DNA of 64,000 nucleotides from Pectinophora gossypiella (GCF_024362695.1 NC_065422.1:9113534-9177533); one strand, 5' to 3'. Positions 41,842 to 53,075 are shown, numbered from the stretch's first letter. The notes: generated from the sequence alone by a model not told the origin. Made by a program: numbers and translations.

Positions 41842-42504
41842 CATTGTATTTTGGAATAGTTATGTACCCGAATAATGAGAAAATAGGTACTTATCACGTT
41901 AAACTTGTACAACGCCATCTATGTATATTACTATTTGTGAACGTAGCCCCTCATTAGAGTGCTAGAAAAAAAAATTGTACTCTTGGATTCAACAATAGTA
42001 CAGGTACATTGAATTTTAGAGAGTTTTCAACGATTGAAACGTACGTGTGCGCTATAAAAGATGTATATAAAGGACATTAATGGACATTTTCAAGTAATAG
42101 AGTCATAAACACGTAAGGAATTATAAACGTCAAACGTCGGCTTTAATGGTCGTATATCAGAATAACAATTAAGTGAAAATTTCTAGAACCTCATCAAAAT
42201 GTCTCGAGCAATTATTTGGGCGCAAATTTAATTTTGATTTGCCCCTAGCCGAGGTGCTGTAATAAAAGTAACTTTAATTACTGGGTTAATACTTGGAGAA
42301 ATAAAAAGAGGGAGTATAAGAGCACTCGAGACGTTTTATCTCCGGCGCCTTAGGGCTGCAGGGCTAGACTTGTGAAATAAATCGCTCACGACGCAGTGAA
42401 ATCCCAGCTATTGCAGAAAACTTCATTGGTTCAGCGATATAGGATATTATACGATATATATATATATATCCATCCACTATAGCTATATTTCAGTAAAATT
42501 TTAT
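41842..42504. other. No gene; unique sequence
   Basis: 42230-42420 is of moderate complexity (GCCCCTAGCCGAGGTGCTGT) and matches no repeat here. A TATATATATATA run lies at about 42457. No exon evidence. Confidence 0.4.
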
Positions 42505-42655
42505 CACAGATGTCTATTGACCATTACAGACACCGGTATGGCTCACAACCTATCGCATCGGTCTAATAAAGCTCGGTGAAATGCTGGTACTAATTCATCC
42601 ATCATGCTATATTTCTGACTACCCTAATTGGAAATATATGTAGTCGCTAGTTTAT
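42505..42655 (+). repeat. REP1 interspersed repeat
   Basis: GACCATTACAGACACCGGTATGG (diverged head), GGTCTAATAAAGCTCGGTG and CTGACTACCCTAATTGG. More diverged than other copies. Confidence 0.6.
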
Positions 42656-43632
42656 ATTTTAACATTATCCCTGAAAACCTAACTTTTTTACGAGTCGCGT
42701 TTAAGCTATCCCAAGGGTTTGTTTTTTTAATTATCTTATCCAATATTGAATGAAATTAGAAAGAAGATTCGAAATATTTTATCAAATATCAATGGATATC
42801 GAATAAATGAAAAAGAAATATGATTTTAAAGAATGTAATGAAGTGATGAAGTAATTAATAACAATGACAGATAGCGGCCTATTAGCACTGCTATTATGAA
42901 ATTATTGGTAATTGAGCTAATTGTAGCACGCAACTGTAATCCAACTGTGGAAGAAGACATTCACACAAATATGTTTACTAGAATAAAAACGGCTCGAGCA
43001 TCTCAATTAACTGAAAATAAATCCCAAAAAAAAAAAAAATACATTCTGGAAGCCAAAACTAACATTATGTTAATGGGATGTAATCGAATATACTTGGACT
43101 TAATAGAGGACACTTCCATTTACAAGATTAGAATAAAATAATCTTATTGTTCTGCAGAAAAAATCCATTCAACTAGTTAAAGAGCGGATTTGTAATAGAC
43201 GAAAGATTGCTGTTGAACGCATTGAAGAAAAATATGAAAAATAACATTATTAATAAGTAGATAAGGAAAAAAACGCGAGATACTTTTATCTCTAAACCTG
43301 AGAAACATTAGAAAGATGAGCAAATGAAAATAAATAATACCGAGAGTAGCGACCCTATCTCCACGTTTGCCAGCAGTTGATTAAAGAAATTAATTGTTTA
43401 TCGTCCCAGAGGTCACGTGACGAGAATATTTTACTCCCAACCCTGACGGGGTTACTATGAGTACTCGACGACAGCTAGATGACAGCACAGAGGAAATTGC
43501 TAATTTGCAATGTTTCTAAAATGGTAGTGAGAAAGAATTATGATTATATTTTTAAACAGAGTCCGTGGTAGGAAAACATGGAGGAGAGGGAGAGATATTT
43601 GCCCCGTAGTGGGATTGTGTAAACAGATAATA
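42656..43632. other. No gene seen
   Basis: AT-rich. The frame 42896-43141 is Lys/Ile/Asn-rich and contains an A-run; no domain recognised. Confidence 0.4.
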
Positions 43633-43937
43633 TCATGTCCCTAGCATTATCCCGTTTTTCACAGGATCCGCTTACCTAACCTGAAGATTTGACAGGTACG
43701 GTTTTTTTACAGAAGAGCCAGCTCAATACATGTTAGGTCACATACCTCCGAAAATGCATTTCTGGGGAATGTGGGTTTCCTCACGATGTTTTCCTTTACC
43801 ACGTAATAATCATTTAAGATCAGGTGACATAAATTTGAAAACAAATTCGACAGTCATTGGTTTATGCCTGTGCTGGATTCGAACCTGCGACCTCAAAATG
43901 AGAGGCAAGCGTTCTACCAGCTGGGCTACCACGGCTC
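43633..43937 (-). mobile_element. SINE-3 with internal deletion
   Basis: tRNA-like head at the right (minus strand GTGGTAGCCCAGCTGGTAGA; B box AGGTTCGAATCC) and tail at the left. About 40 bp between TTTTTACAGAAG and AGCCAGCTC are missing relative to 29123-29476. No clear flanking duplication. Confidence 0.85.
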
Positions 43938-45016
43938 TACATCACAACAGTACATAATAATGATGGTTAAATAAGCCTGATTGCCCTCGATCCTCAGGAC
44001 TTAGGACGGGCTGACCATCTCAAACAATCCATGTCTACGAATACAAACCTTACTATGCCATAATGTTGAAAAAAAAAAACCACTTCAGCGTATTAAAAGA
44101 AACGCAACAGAAAATAAACCGTTTGCGTGTTTCATTTAATGTGTGTCGATATTACGTCAAGTTGTCAAAGCGCTGACCATAATGCCGAGTAACGTCGGTT
44201 ACTAAGTTGTGCCAAGTTCACTTCAAGTTTCTGGCTACTCTCCAAGGTGGCACCCAGTATGTCTCTAAACAATACCATCAGCCATGACCTGATATGTCAC
44301 ATAAAGATAAACATTTGTGAAGTTGATACTTTAAAAGCGCTGTTAGGTACAATATTTCATATTTCCAAAAAAAAAAAACAATTGCAGTAGAGAGAAAGAG
44401 ACAGAGAGATGTAAAGCCATCACATTTTGTTTTCAACATTATAATATCTACGACCGAAACTTCTAAATCTATTAAGTCCTTCCTTACTTCGAATCACAAA
44501 GACGGGAAGGACCGTCTCTGAGCCGAACACACAAAAGGACTTAATTTAGAACATTGTCTTTTGGCGGTACATTTTTACTCTACACGAGTCAATAACGAGC
44601 GTTGTTGACTCAAGCCACGTAGCTATCAAGCCGCTTTAGATAGCTTCCCCATTAGACGGTAAAGGCTCCCAGGAGGATTTTAGCAACATCGGTTTGCATT
44701 TAAGCAGCTAAATGGATATCATTGCTTGCGGCATGTTTGGCTTTATCAAGCTTCTGGAATGCTTCAGTTTTAGACGACGGTACTCTATAGCAGAGCTTTT
44801 CAGCGGCTAGATAGTGGATACTACCCTTCGTCCCTTCATTTTTATGTGGTCGTAACCCGGGCCCTCCGTCTGTGCAGACTGGCTTTATTCACGCATTCGC
44901 CACTGCCTATTGTTCTTTTTTCATATCTTTGTTATTACGTTCTGTTGTTTCTACCCACGATGGCGGTACTTTTTGCAACATTCATTGGCTATATTTATAG
45001 TCATAAGGAATATTAT
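43938..45016. other. No gene seen
   Basis: Repeat-poor, moderate complexity. The frame 44846-45061 is hydrophobic but lacks a plausible start context or homology and enters MITE-B. Confidence 0.4.
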
Positions 45017-45142
45017 GTACTCACTTGGAACCCTGTCGCACTAACGTGTTTGACATTATAGTGATACTTACAGTTCAATTTGTCAAAAAAGGTAATGTGA
45101 CATAGTACCAAAGTGTAGAAATATTTATACTCGTGACCGTAC
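45017..45142. mobile_element. MITE-B, one end damaged
   Basis: CCCTGTCGCACTAACGTGTT, CAATTTGTCAAAAAAGGTAA and ACTCGTGACCGTAC. Same direction as 34221-34368; the left TIR is truncated. Confidence 0.75.
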
Positions 45143-45735
45143 AGTTGAGGCACCAAGATAAGTATACGTTCTTATTAGGTCACTGTCAGGCAAAGTGGTT
45201 GTTTATTTTAGGGCACCAACCGTACATAGAAGAGAGATAAAGTTGACTCAATACTTAAAATTTTCGGGAACATTAATATTTAGAGAGGCAGATTTAAAAC
45301 CCTCGTGTATTAAACATTTCAGAAATGCTGAATATTGAAATACTTTCCAGAGACGAATTTCTTCCTCTTTATAGCGTTCGTTTATAAAATGTCTCGAACG
45401 TAAGTTGGCTTACCGTCTGTATGTAATGTATTTAGAAGCCAGACGTGGAAATCTCTAAATCTGGAGGATCTAACACGTTTCTATTTCCTCTCGATTCCGT
45501 TAGCTTTCTCGATCGAGACGTGCTTTTTACCGCTAACTCTAGTACGTATTAGAAAAAGCACTCGGTTCACTATGTGTTGCAGTTTAGTGTTATTTAGTCG
45601 TAAGTATACTTAGTTCATGTTATTTTCTGAAACCTGAAATTTTTAATATTACTTTAATATTCGAGACATAATACGAAACTTTTGCAACTATGGTTAATTT
45701 TATCAAGACTGGAATACTATCAGACAAACTATATA
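45143..45735. other. No gene; unique sequence
   Basis: No recognised repeat. 45440-45560 is moderately complex (GATCTAACACGTTTCTATTT) and could be unique host DNA. Confidence 0.4.
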
Positions 45736-46000
45736 AACAGCCTACGTACAACCCACTGCTGGCCACAGGCCTCCCCTCAATTAAGCGGCTACTCCACTGG
45801 GTGTTAGTGGAGGCGTTTGGGCTAGTAGCCCGGGACCAATGGCTTAACGTGCCTTCCGAAGCACGGTATAATCTTACTTTTTCGGCCAATCAGGTGACTC
45901 AAGTCTGTAATGTCTTTACCCAACAAAGGACAGTCTCACAAAGTGATTTCGACAATGTCCCCATCGGGAATCGAACTGGGACCTCCAGATCGTGAGCTCC
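45736..46000 (-). mobile_element. SINE-4, near full length
   Basis: Minus strand: tRNA-like ATCTGGAGGTCCCAGTTCGA, then GACATTGTCGAAATCACTTT and the core CGTGCTTCGGAAGGCACG, then GGGCTACTAGCCCAAACGCC and the 3' end GGGTTGTACGTAGGCTG. The 5' half is homologous to SINE-2 and the 3' half is distinct. Frames on both strands over it are artefacts. Confidence 0.87.
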
Positions 46001-46328
46001 GCTGTTAACTGTCTATCCTCTTCGGGTCTTATGTATTATTTACACATCGTTACTACTAACACGGCTTTGGTCTCTTAGGTGATATTATTCCCAAACGTGC
46101 TCCTCATCTAATTTGTTGGGGAAACCATTCTCCCATACCCACATACTTGTACGTCACACCCCGGAGACTTCATACAAAAATCTCATTCTTACTGTATGCC
46201 ACCTTACCGCGTAAGACAGACAGTCCGCGCGCTGACCTTTGCTGCTTACGCCCATTAAAGACTGAATTAAGACCCAGAAGGGGTGAGGTCAGCGCCCGAT
46301 ACGTATTGGTGCGGGACGGAGTGTTACT
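46001..46328. other. No gene seen
   Basis: Unrecognised. The frame 46147-46428 enters MITE-C and has no domain. Confidence 0.4.
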
Positions 46329-46687
46329 GGCCCCGATTCCTGCAGACACACTTAATTTTATTTTAAGTTATACCTGTCACTCTCATATCCGCCGAAAAGG
46401 AAAGGGACGGATGATCGACAACTGTTAATTTTCAAATGAATGAATCACCCGGGTAGATAAAATAAGCAACTCGATCATATGCAACGCGCTTGACGTGTGC
46501 TGTCAACTTAATTCTGTCGGGTTATTGGCCAATGTAAAATTTTGGAAGGGCTTTTTCTGTCTAAAATTGACGTGTGTTCCATAATTTTTATGCCAGTCGA
46601 TTACTCGTTCCTTTATTTTTCAGCAGATACGAAAATGACAGGTATAACTTAAAATAGAATTAGACGGTATGTACAGGAATCAGCACC
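46329..46687. mobile_element. MITE-C, complete
   Basis: GGCCCCGATTCCTGCAGACA and TTTTAAGTTATACCTGTCAC at the left, inverted at the right (GACAGGTATAACTTAAAATA and TACAGGAATCAGCACC). The arms extend about 100 bp. ACT occurs beside both ends, but I am not sure of the target duplication length. Confidence 0.85.
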
Positions 46688-46696
46688 ACTGTGCTA

Positions 46697-46985
46697 AAAG
46701 AAAGAAAGAAAGAAACGTTTATTATAAAGGGACACCACAGTAACAAATACAAAACAAATAACAAATATATAATTTAAAACACGGAGTAACACACAACTTA
46801 CAATCAAACAAAACACATAATAAAAACAACATACATAAGAAATACAAATAATTGAGTGTATGGACTGGTCAACGATGGTGGTGGTGTCCTTTATAAAAGG
46901 GCCTCACTCAGCATAAGCCGCGGCGCGAGCCACGACGCTGGTATCCTGTGGACCATGCTAAGTGAGGCACGGAAGCCGAGTTTTT
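46697..46985 (-). mobile_element. LINE-P 3' end
   Basis: The (CTTT)n tail read on the minus strand follows a TTTATAATAAACG signal. The body has GGCCTCACTCAGCATAAGCC and GCCACGACGCTGGTATCCTG. It follows MITE-C after 9 bp. Confidence 0.75.
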
Positions 46986-47104
46986 ATTCGTTATTCTATG
47001 TCTCCTGTACTTTGACGTACTACATTATTGGATACTCCACGGAATCCGTGGTACTACCTACGTGGAATACCTAAAGTGGTAGGCAGAGACGTATATTATA
47101 GTAA

Positions 47105-47256
47105 GTACGGTCACGAGCATTAATATGTACCTATACACTTTGGTACCATGTCACATTAACTTTTTTGACAAATTGAACTGTAAGTCTCACTAAATGTCAA
47201 ATATGTTAGTGCGACAGAGTCCTGAAGTGGGTACATTCTATTGCTCATGATTGTAC
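47105..47256. mobile_element. MITE-B, complete
   Basis: GTACGGTCACGAGCA at the left and TGCTCATGATTGTAC at the right. The interior is about 95% like 10723-10868 (GTGCGACAGAGTCCTGAAGT). Confidence 0.85.
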
Positions 47257-47699
47257 ACCCACCCTATATTTTGCCTAACGACGTGTAGAGTTTGTGAACT
47301 TAGGTTTTATATAATTAGCCCACGTAGAGTTAGAAGCTTGGCTCTACATGAGATCTGATAACTTTTGACATTGCGATCGATTTTACAGGAAAATGTTTTT
47401 GTTTGGATTTAAGATGTCCAAACTGCCCTAAGGTAAGCTCTCCCCTTACTTGCCGACATCGCAACAATCCCCCGGAGGCCTGACGTCCCCGGGCGACGAT
47501 TAATTCTTTAATTAGTCGCCGAGCGCGAATTAGAAGAAATGGCGACAGTTGCGGAAAGATTTGTCTTTATTTCCACGACGCGGGGAGGGACAAACTTCAA
47601 AACTTCTTTATTTAGCGTTTGTACAATCGTATTTTTAGGAAACGAATTCTTTATTGGTCACAACTTATTTATTCAAATTTAAAATATTAATTGATTCAT
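47257..47699. other. No gene; unique GC-rich patch
   Basis: 47455-47540 is GC-rich (CCCCCGGAGGCCTGACGTCC) and matches no repeat here. Confidence 0.4.
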
Positions 47700-47790
47700 T
47701 ATTTATTTATGCTCGGTGAAGTGTGGGTACTTAGTTCCTCTTGCGATAGATCTACCCAATCGGGATATAGTTTTGTATATTATGTTATTT
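47700..47790 (+). repeat. REP1 fragment
   Basis: GCTCGGTGAAGTGTGGGTAC, TTGCGATAGATCTACCC and GGGATATAG. The tail has diverged. Confidence 0.6.
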
Positions 47791-47929
47791 ATCTACCAAG
47801 ACGTCGCTTTGGTTGTCTCGCAAACAAATATAATAAGTTCGAAAGTAACTTTGACTGTCTCCGCCTAAATGCAGAACCGATTTGGATGAAAATTGCCTCA
47901 GAAATACATCAAAACCCAGAGGCATACTT

Positions 47930-48107
47930 AAGGCTTACAGCGATATAACCTAAGTCTACGAGGACAGTCATCTCTTGCCTTTACGTCTTTGTGACAGCTT
48001 TTAAAATGGCTGTAAAGTCCAACGCGAGAGCGGCAGTAGCGCCGCACGACTGTCATTGTCCAACAAAGTATATCATGTCGACAGATTCTATTAACTCTAT
48101 TGACAGT
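47930..48107 (-). mobile_element. LINE C-terminal remnant with a zinc-finger-like motif
   Basis: Minus strand reads CRSRVGLYSHFKSC, closely resembling the CRSRIGLHSHERKC end of the LINE frame at 52340-52696. Upstream the frame is not clean. A SINE-1 inserted at 48107/48402 cuts it on its 5' side. Confidence 0.6.
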
Positions 48108-48401
48108 CATCATCATCGTCATCATCAGCCCATTAACGTCCCCACTGCTGGGACACGGGCCTTCCCTATGGATGGATAGGGAGATCGGGCCTTAAACCAG
48201 CACGCGGGCCCAGTGCGGATTGATGGTTATTAACGACTGCTAATGCAGCCCGGACCAACGGCTTAACGTGCCTTCCGAAACACGGAGGAGCTCGAGATGA
48301 AAACTTTTTTTTGTGGTCACCCATCCTATGACCGGCCGAAAGTTGCTTTACTTCAACAATCGCAGACCGAGCGCGTTAACCGCTGCGCCACCGAGCTCCT
48401 C
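48108..48401 (-). mobile_element. SINE-1, full length
   Basis: Perfect 11-bp duplication CTATTGACAGT (48097-48107 and 48402-48412). The 5S-like block has lost a few bases (GGCCGAAAGTTGC). Inserted beside the LINE remnant. Confidence 0.94.
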
Positions 48402-48412
48402 CTATTGACAGT

Positions 48413-48769
48413 AGTGAAACATTAATCAATAACCAATCTCTATTCACTTCCTAACCGACCAAAACCGTGTACATTTACTTAATATATTCCGTTTACACGT
48501 AATATGGCATGTGGGCATAATCAACCAGAGGTTGGAGTTAGCTCTAACAAGGCCTAGGTCTGGGCCGCGGTTACCTAAACAAACACGCAATCATCCGAGC
48601 CATTACCCAACCCACTGAGCACCGCATATTATTCTCTATTATTAAGTTGCTTATGGGAGTTTAGTCTTGGGTCATATAGTTTTTTTTAAACAAATGGGTT
48701 TGTTTTTGACATTATTCTGTCTTTTAAAGGGGTTAATTGCCAACGATGTAACGAACTTACCCAGAAGCA
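48413..48769. other. No gene seen
   Basis: Unrecognised. Confidence 0.4.
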
Positions 48770-48960
48770 CACCCCAGACATTTCATAAAAACAACCTCGT
48801 TTTACACAGACACCACACATTGACGTTATCGTACACGTGCGTCTGTGTGTGTGACATCTGACGTCATACGATTCAAGTCTGAACTGTGTTAGAGGGGGGG
48901 GGTGAGGTAAACCTAGCTTAGACGCTGGTGATGGGCGGAGAGTTGCCATTCTATACGTAG
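48770..48960 (+). repeat. REP4 interspersed repeat
   Basis: CCTCGTTTTACACAGACACC, GTGTGTGTGACATCTGACG, a G8 run and TTCTATACGTAG. Closest to 3355-3556. Frames on both strands are repeat shadows. Confidence 0.78.
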
Positions 48961-49984
48961 GGTTTATATTAGATTAAACCGTACGACACTTTAGGACTTC
49001 TTCGAAATACTTGAAGAGGTATATAGGCCAAACGCATAGGTATATGAAAAGTTAAAACAAGAGCTGCTGCTGAAATCCGGTCAGACAGACTTAAGTAAGC
49101 GCCTAGTGGAGATGAGGCTTTCACATTTATTTATTTAGGTACACATTATATTAGTATGGATATTGTTGGTAATAATAATTGTTTTATGAAGCGGTGGGAG
49201 CAATCCAATTTTGAAGTCGTCAATACTTCACGCTACAGGCAGGTACAAAGTAACCTTTTATTAAAGCTAAAGTAAAGTCGCTTTTAGAAATACATAAATT
49301 GCTTTCCTGAACATTTGAGATATTTTAATTAGGCTACCATAAAGGTTACGGAACCTTCAAAGGAAAGGTTAGGTAAACTTATTTTTTAATTTGACGAAGA
49401 AATATTATGTTTACCAAATATTGAAATTATGGAGCCCCGATATAAAAAATAATAGGTAATTTAAAAGAAACTGCAGTTTTTTTTACTCTTATTTAGATAG
49501 TTATTCCTTAAGGTGCAATTTCTAATAATGCGGCAATCCAACGCAACAATATGACATAGAATACGATGTCGGAATCGGTCTCATACCTAATATGACTTAA
49601 TACTGCATAGCAGTGCCGTTATGCCGTTGGCATTCTTGGCATCTGCCGCTGCCGGTACCGCGCTGGTCGGAATTGCACCTTAAGACCTCCACAAGATACA
49701 CCAAACACGCAACCGCCTGAACACGAGCCGAACATAGTCCTTATTTTTTGGCGTAACTTATTGTACATTTATCAAATTATTATTTATTTTTATTAGTATG
49801 TTTCGTTAATTAGTGTTAAGTATGCCGAATAAATATTATTTCCTCCTTCTTTCTTTCTTTATCTCAAATGGCATTCACTACTGGCCTGCAAAAACTAAGC
49901 TTTTTTTTTCTTTTTTTTTACTTATTGTAGATTTGCCGCAGATGGCATTAACTACTTGGCCGGACAAATGGGGAGCGCTGAAGG
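48961..49984. other. No gene; short duplicated tract
   Basis: 48965-49020 (TTAGATTAAACCGTACGACAC) matches 21070-21125 for about 50 bp. The rest is unrecognised. Confidence 0.45.
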
Positions 49985-50196
49985 CTCTGAAAGAAAATAT
50001 CGTGAGGAAACCCATAACTCGAGAAATACATTTTCGGAGTTATGTGACCTAGCCTGTACCTATTGGGCTGGTTTTCCCTTCGCGGGTTGGAAGTTCAGAC
50101 AGGCAGTCGCTTCTGTAAAAAACCGGACCTCATCACACAGATCAAATCTTCAGGTTAGGTAAGCGGACCCTGAAAAACGAGACAATGCTAGAGTAG
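49985..50196 (+). mobile_element. SINE-3, 5'-truncated
   Basis: ATATCGTGAGGAAACCC, GCTGGTTTTCCCTTCGCGGG, GTCGCTTCTGTAAAAAACCG and CAGGTTAGGTAAGCGGACCC in SINE-3 order; head absent, tail short. Confidence 0.8.
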
Positions 50197-51469
50197 AATA
50201 TTCAAGTTAGAAAAATTGTATAATTAATTAGGGCTTCTTACAATTAAACGAAACATTAACCAACTGTTTAATTATCATGTAACCTAATAACTCAAGGGGA
50301 GTTTTACGAATTATAATCAGAAGGGTCTTTCGAAGGTTTACGTACAGCAGTGGTTCCTAATCATGGTGCCACGGACCACTGATAGTCCACTAGAGCTGAA
50401 AAGTGTTCCATGATAAATTTCAAATTTTGAATGAACGCGCCATTCTATAAAAAAGCGCGGCGTGCGGTTAATAGAACAAGCTGACAAAACTACACGGGCC
50501 GTCACGATCAGCAATCGTTCGTTTTCTTGATTTTTGTGCTTATGATTCTTTTCAGCTTATTAGCAGCAGATTAGTGGTTTATCGATAATAACTGTGTCTT
50601 CAATATTCTAATTATTATTTTTAACCTAGTGGTCCGTGTTAATAAAAATGAAATGAAAGTGGTCCGTAGTCAAAAAAGATTGGGAACCACTGGTCCACAG
50701 GATAGATATATTGGAGAAACGTGTCTTCTATTTATTGCGAGCAAGCTCTACACGTCGACGGAACCAATTTGTTGGAGTAATAAATTTTGAAAGGAATAAC
50801 TGCTAAGCTACGCTGATGATTAATGTGAACCTGCTACTCGGTTCTAATGAAGCAGCGAGTCTGTTTTAGGTAATATTATCTAAGGGAGAGATTTAAAATT
50901 TTGTTGCTGTGTGGAAGTTACCGAGTTTTTTTTTAATTGCAGGTTGCATTTAACTGCATTCTTAGACACCTGGTTTTGAGCAGGCCGTTAGGTTTTACGT
51001 TTATCCTAGAAAATGTCTATTCACTCCATCATTTGAGATATCAACTGTAAAACTTTTATGTAACGCGTCCAATGAGTAGCACCACCTTAGACGCACCTAC
51101 AATTTTTTTTCGAAATAATAACCTAGCATTTATACCGACTTCGTTCAGAAACTTAGTTTTTTCTTCGAAACTTTGACGTTGGCAGAATTATTGTGCAGCT
51201 ATAAATAGTAAGAAGTGGAGTGAGTAGCGCTAGAGGGTGATTAAGTAGATTTTTTTTCTAATAACCATCTCTTCATTCAACTACTTAGCTGACACATGAC
51301 AATCACATTGTAGTCAATTTTATTCAAAGATCTATTTTCTGTTGGGGATTTAACAATTCAAAAGGGTGACGTAAGTCATAAGTCACATTCCAATTCACGT
51401 TGGTTACGTACCGAGATCTAGGATTTCAATTAGAATATACAAACAGGGAATCCATAATAGAGACATATA
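50197..51469. other. No gene; possible hAT-like sequence near 50340-50700
   Basis: 50350-50410 (CAGTGGTTCCTAATCATGGT) and 50640-50695 (AAAAAGATTGGGAACCACTG) contain the inverted ends CAGTGGTTCC/GGAACCACTG about 340 bp apart. Such ends occur in hAT-type elements. An 8-bp target duplication is not evident to me. Otherwise unrecognised. Confidence 0.45.
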
Positions 51470-51654
51470 CAGGTTGTTAGTGACATCGTAACGAAAACTT
51501 TGAGGGTTGATTCAGTGTTTTTGAGTTCATATCAACTGGAATTTTCCGTCGCTAAAGTATGGTTCCTGAAAATAATATAAAAATATATTAATTTTTTCAT
51601 AAGTATTACGACAAATTCCACTTGATGTCGCTAACGTCCACACTTGATGACCTG
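51470..51654. mobile_element. MITE-A, diverged
   Basis: CAGGTTGTTAGTGACATCG at the left preceded by TA; CCTG followed by TA at the right. Inner arms ATATCAACTGGAATTTTCCG and CAAATTCCACTTGATGTC. The right arm is shortened. Confidence 0.75.
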
Positions 51655-51674
51655 TATAAATAGGGACCTACGAA

Positions 51675-51824
51675 GGTTAAAAAGCCACATCAAAGCAATT
51701 CATCTAAAACAGCAATATTACAATTTGACATTTGCGCATATAAAAGTAAGTGCGCAATGTAATCAAATGTCGAATAGCAATATTGCTTTTTTAAGTGAAT
51801 TGCTTTGATGTGACCTTTTAACCC
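51675..51824. mobile_element. 150-bp hairpin MITE
   Basis: GGTTAAAAAGCCACATCAAA and GCAATTCATCTAAAACAGC at the left are inverted at the right (GAATTGCTTTGATGTGACC and TTTTAACCC). The arms are about 50 bp with few mismatches. The interior is AT-rich. Target duplication not resolved; single copy in the window. Confidence 0.82.
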
Positions 51825-52046
51825 TCCTGTTTTAATCAAAGGGATATTAGTCCACGTTGTTGCTTAGTAGACGATATATTTACTGGGTAGAGGGATAATC
51901 GATTCCATCCAAATTACTGGAGCGTAAAGATCAAAATATAAGTATTTAGTCGTCGGGTGCCGTCTTACTTCAGAGGTCAGTATTAAGTCATTTCCTGTCA
52001 TTTTCCACCTTGACCTTTGTCTAGCCATCCATATAGAATTTTGATA

Positions 52047-52307
52047 CATTGTTTTAAGTTTACGCGGTTATTATCATAATTAAAGCACATAATAACGGGT
52101 TCTTACCGCGTTTAAATGGGGATATGAGATTCCCAATATTTCGACACTGTTGCAAGTGCCATGATCACGGGATGACTGATGAGATTGGAGTGGATTGGAG
52201 TCTCATCAGTCATCCCGTGATCATGGCACTTGCAACAGTGTCGAAATATCGGGAGTCTCATATCCCCATTTAAACGCGGTAAGAACCCGTTATTATGTGC
52301 TTTAATT
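52047..52307. mobile_element. PAL, complete palindromic element
   Basis: Left arm AAGCACATAATAACGGGTTC, TCGACACTGTTGCAAGTGCC and ATGATCACGGGATGACTGAT; the right arm is its near-perfect reverse complement. The fold centre is near 52200. An extra left tip CATTGTTTTAAGTTTACGCG is not paired at the right end. Flanked by a perfect 12-bp repeat AGAATTTTGATA (52035-52046 and 52308-52319). No coding capacity. Confidence 0.93.
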
Positions 52308-52339
52308 AGAATTTTGATATCTCTTCTATTCTCTCTTCC

Positions 52340-52735
52340 CGTCTACCACGTCGTGTTTTACTTGGCGTAATAGCACACGGTAAGAGAGATGTCGGAAGAC
52401 CGGTGCTTCGATTTAAAGATTGCGTCAAAAGAGACATGAGCTCATTTGGAATTTACCACGAGGCATGGGAGGAGCTCGCCGACGATCGAGACCTGTGGAG
52501 GAAGCGTGTGCTCGATGGACGCGACACTCATGATCGCACCTGGTTTGACACACTGGCGAGCAGGAGAATGAAACGCCATCAAACCGACAACAATCCACCA
52601 GTTGGAGACTTCTCCTGTAGAGTGTGCGGTAGAGTTTGCCGCTCTAGGATCGGCTTGCACAGCCATGAAAGAAAGTGCATTTCTTCGAGGCAATGACGTC
52701 ATAAATCGTCTGAAACAGATGTATAAGGCCAATGA
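52340..52735 (+). pseudogene. LINE reverse-transcriptase C-terminus with zinc-finger-like end
   Basis: An open frame continues to a TGA at 52694-52696. In order it reads RLPRRVLLGVIAHGKRDVGR, PVLRFKDCVKRDM, a helix with WEELADDRDLWRKRV, and a terminal CRVCGRVCRSRIGLHSHERKC with CxxC...HxxxxC spacing. GKR..GRP.LR.KD..KRD followed by LA.DR..WR is a recurrent C-terminal pattern of RTE-like non-LTR retrotransposons (family knowledge). The polymerase and endonuclease parts are missing, so this is a 5'-truncated fragment. The methionine-free start at 52403 is not a true start. The PAL element lies 20 bp upstream. Confidence 0.75.
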
Positions 52736-52879
52736 TGATGATATCTCTAAGATACTACTCTTAGGTACGTACTACCTATAGATGCCAACCAAGGTGTTGA
52801 AGTTTTTAGATTAGTAGTTAACATTATACTTCTGATCAAAGCTAAAATCTACTTAAACTACGGAACCCGAAAACGACAT

Positions 52880-53075
52880 ACATAAAAAAAACTCACGTTT
52901 ATTTCCCACCGGGATAAGCAAAGACTGTGATTTCCATTTGCTTCGATCCTGACATACTTCTCTTGCTTCCTCCACATTCATCAATCGTGTCATATACGCG
53001 CGCCGGTTCAGAGTAGATCGCATCGTACTAAACATTTTTTAAGGACATCCCCATTTCCCCAAGAAAGACGAAGTA
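52880..53075 (-). mobile_element. RTE-like LINE 3' remnant
   Basis: Minus strand: FSTMRSTLNRRAYMTRLMNV then EEAREVCQDRSKWKSQSL, followed by GGGAAATAAACGTGAG. Same family as 39200-39470, with small frame-disturbing changes near the 3' end. Confidence 0.78.

Noticed and set aside
44846..45061. 71-codon hydrophobic frame, candidate small membrane protein
   Set aside because: It runs into MITE-B, has no homologue I recognise and no splice or promoter context.
46147..46428. 93-codon frame possibly an exon
   Set aside because: The distal part is MITE-C sequence and the proximal part has no recognisable motif.
47991..48179. Frame ending in a histidine run
   Set aside because: The His codons are the (CAT)n tail of a SINE-1, and the upstream part is the wrong strand of a LINE remnant.
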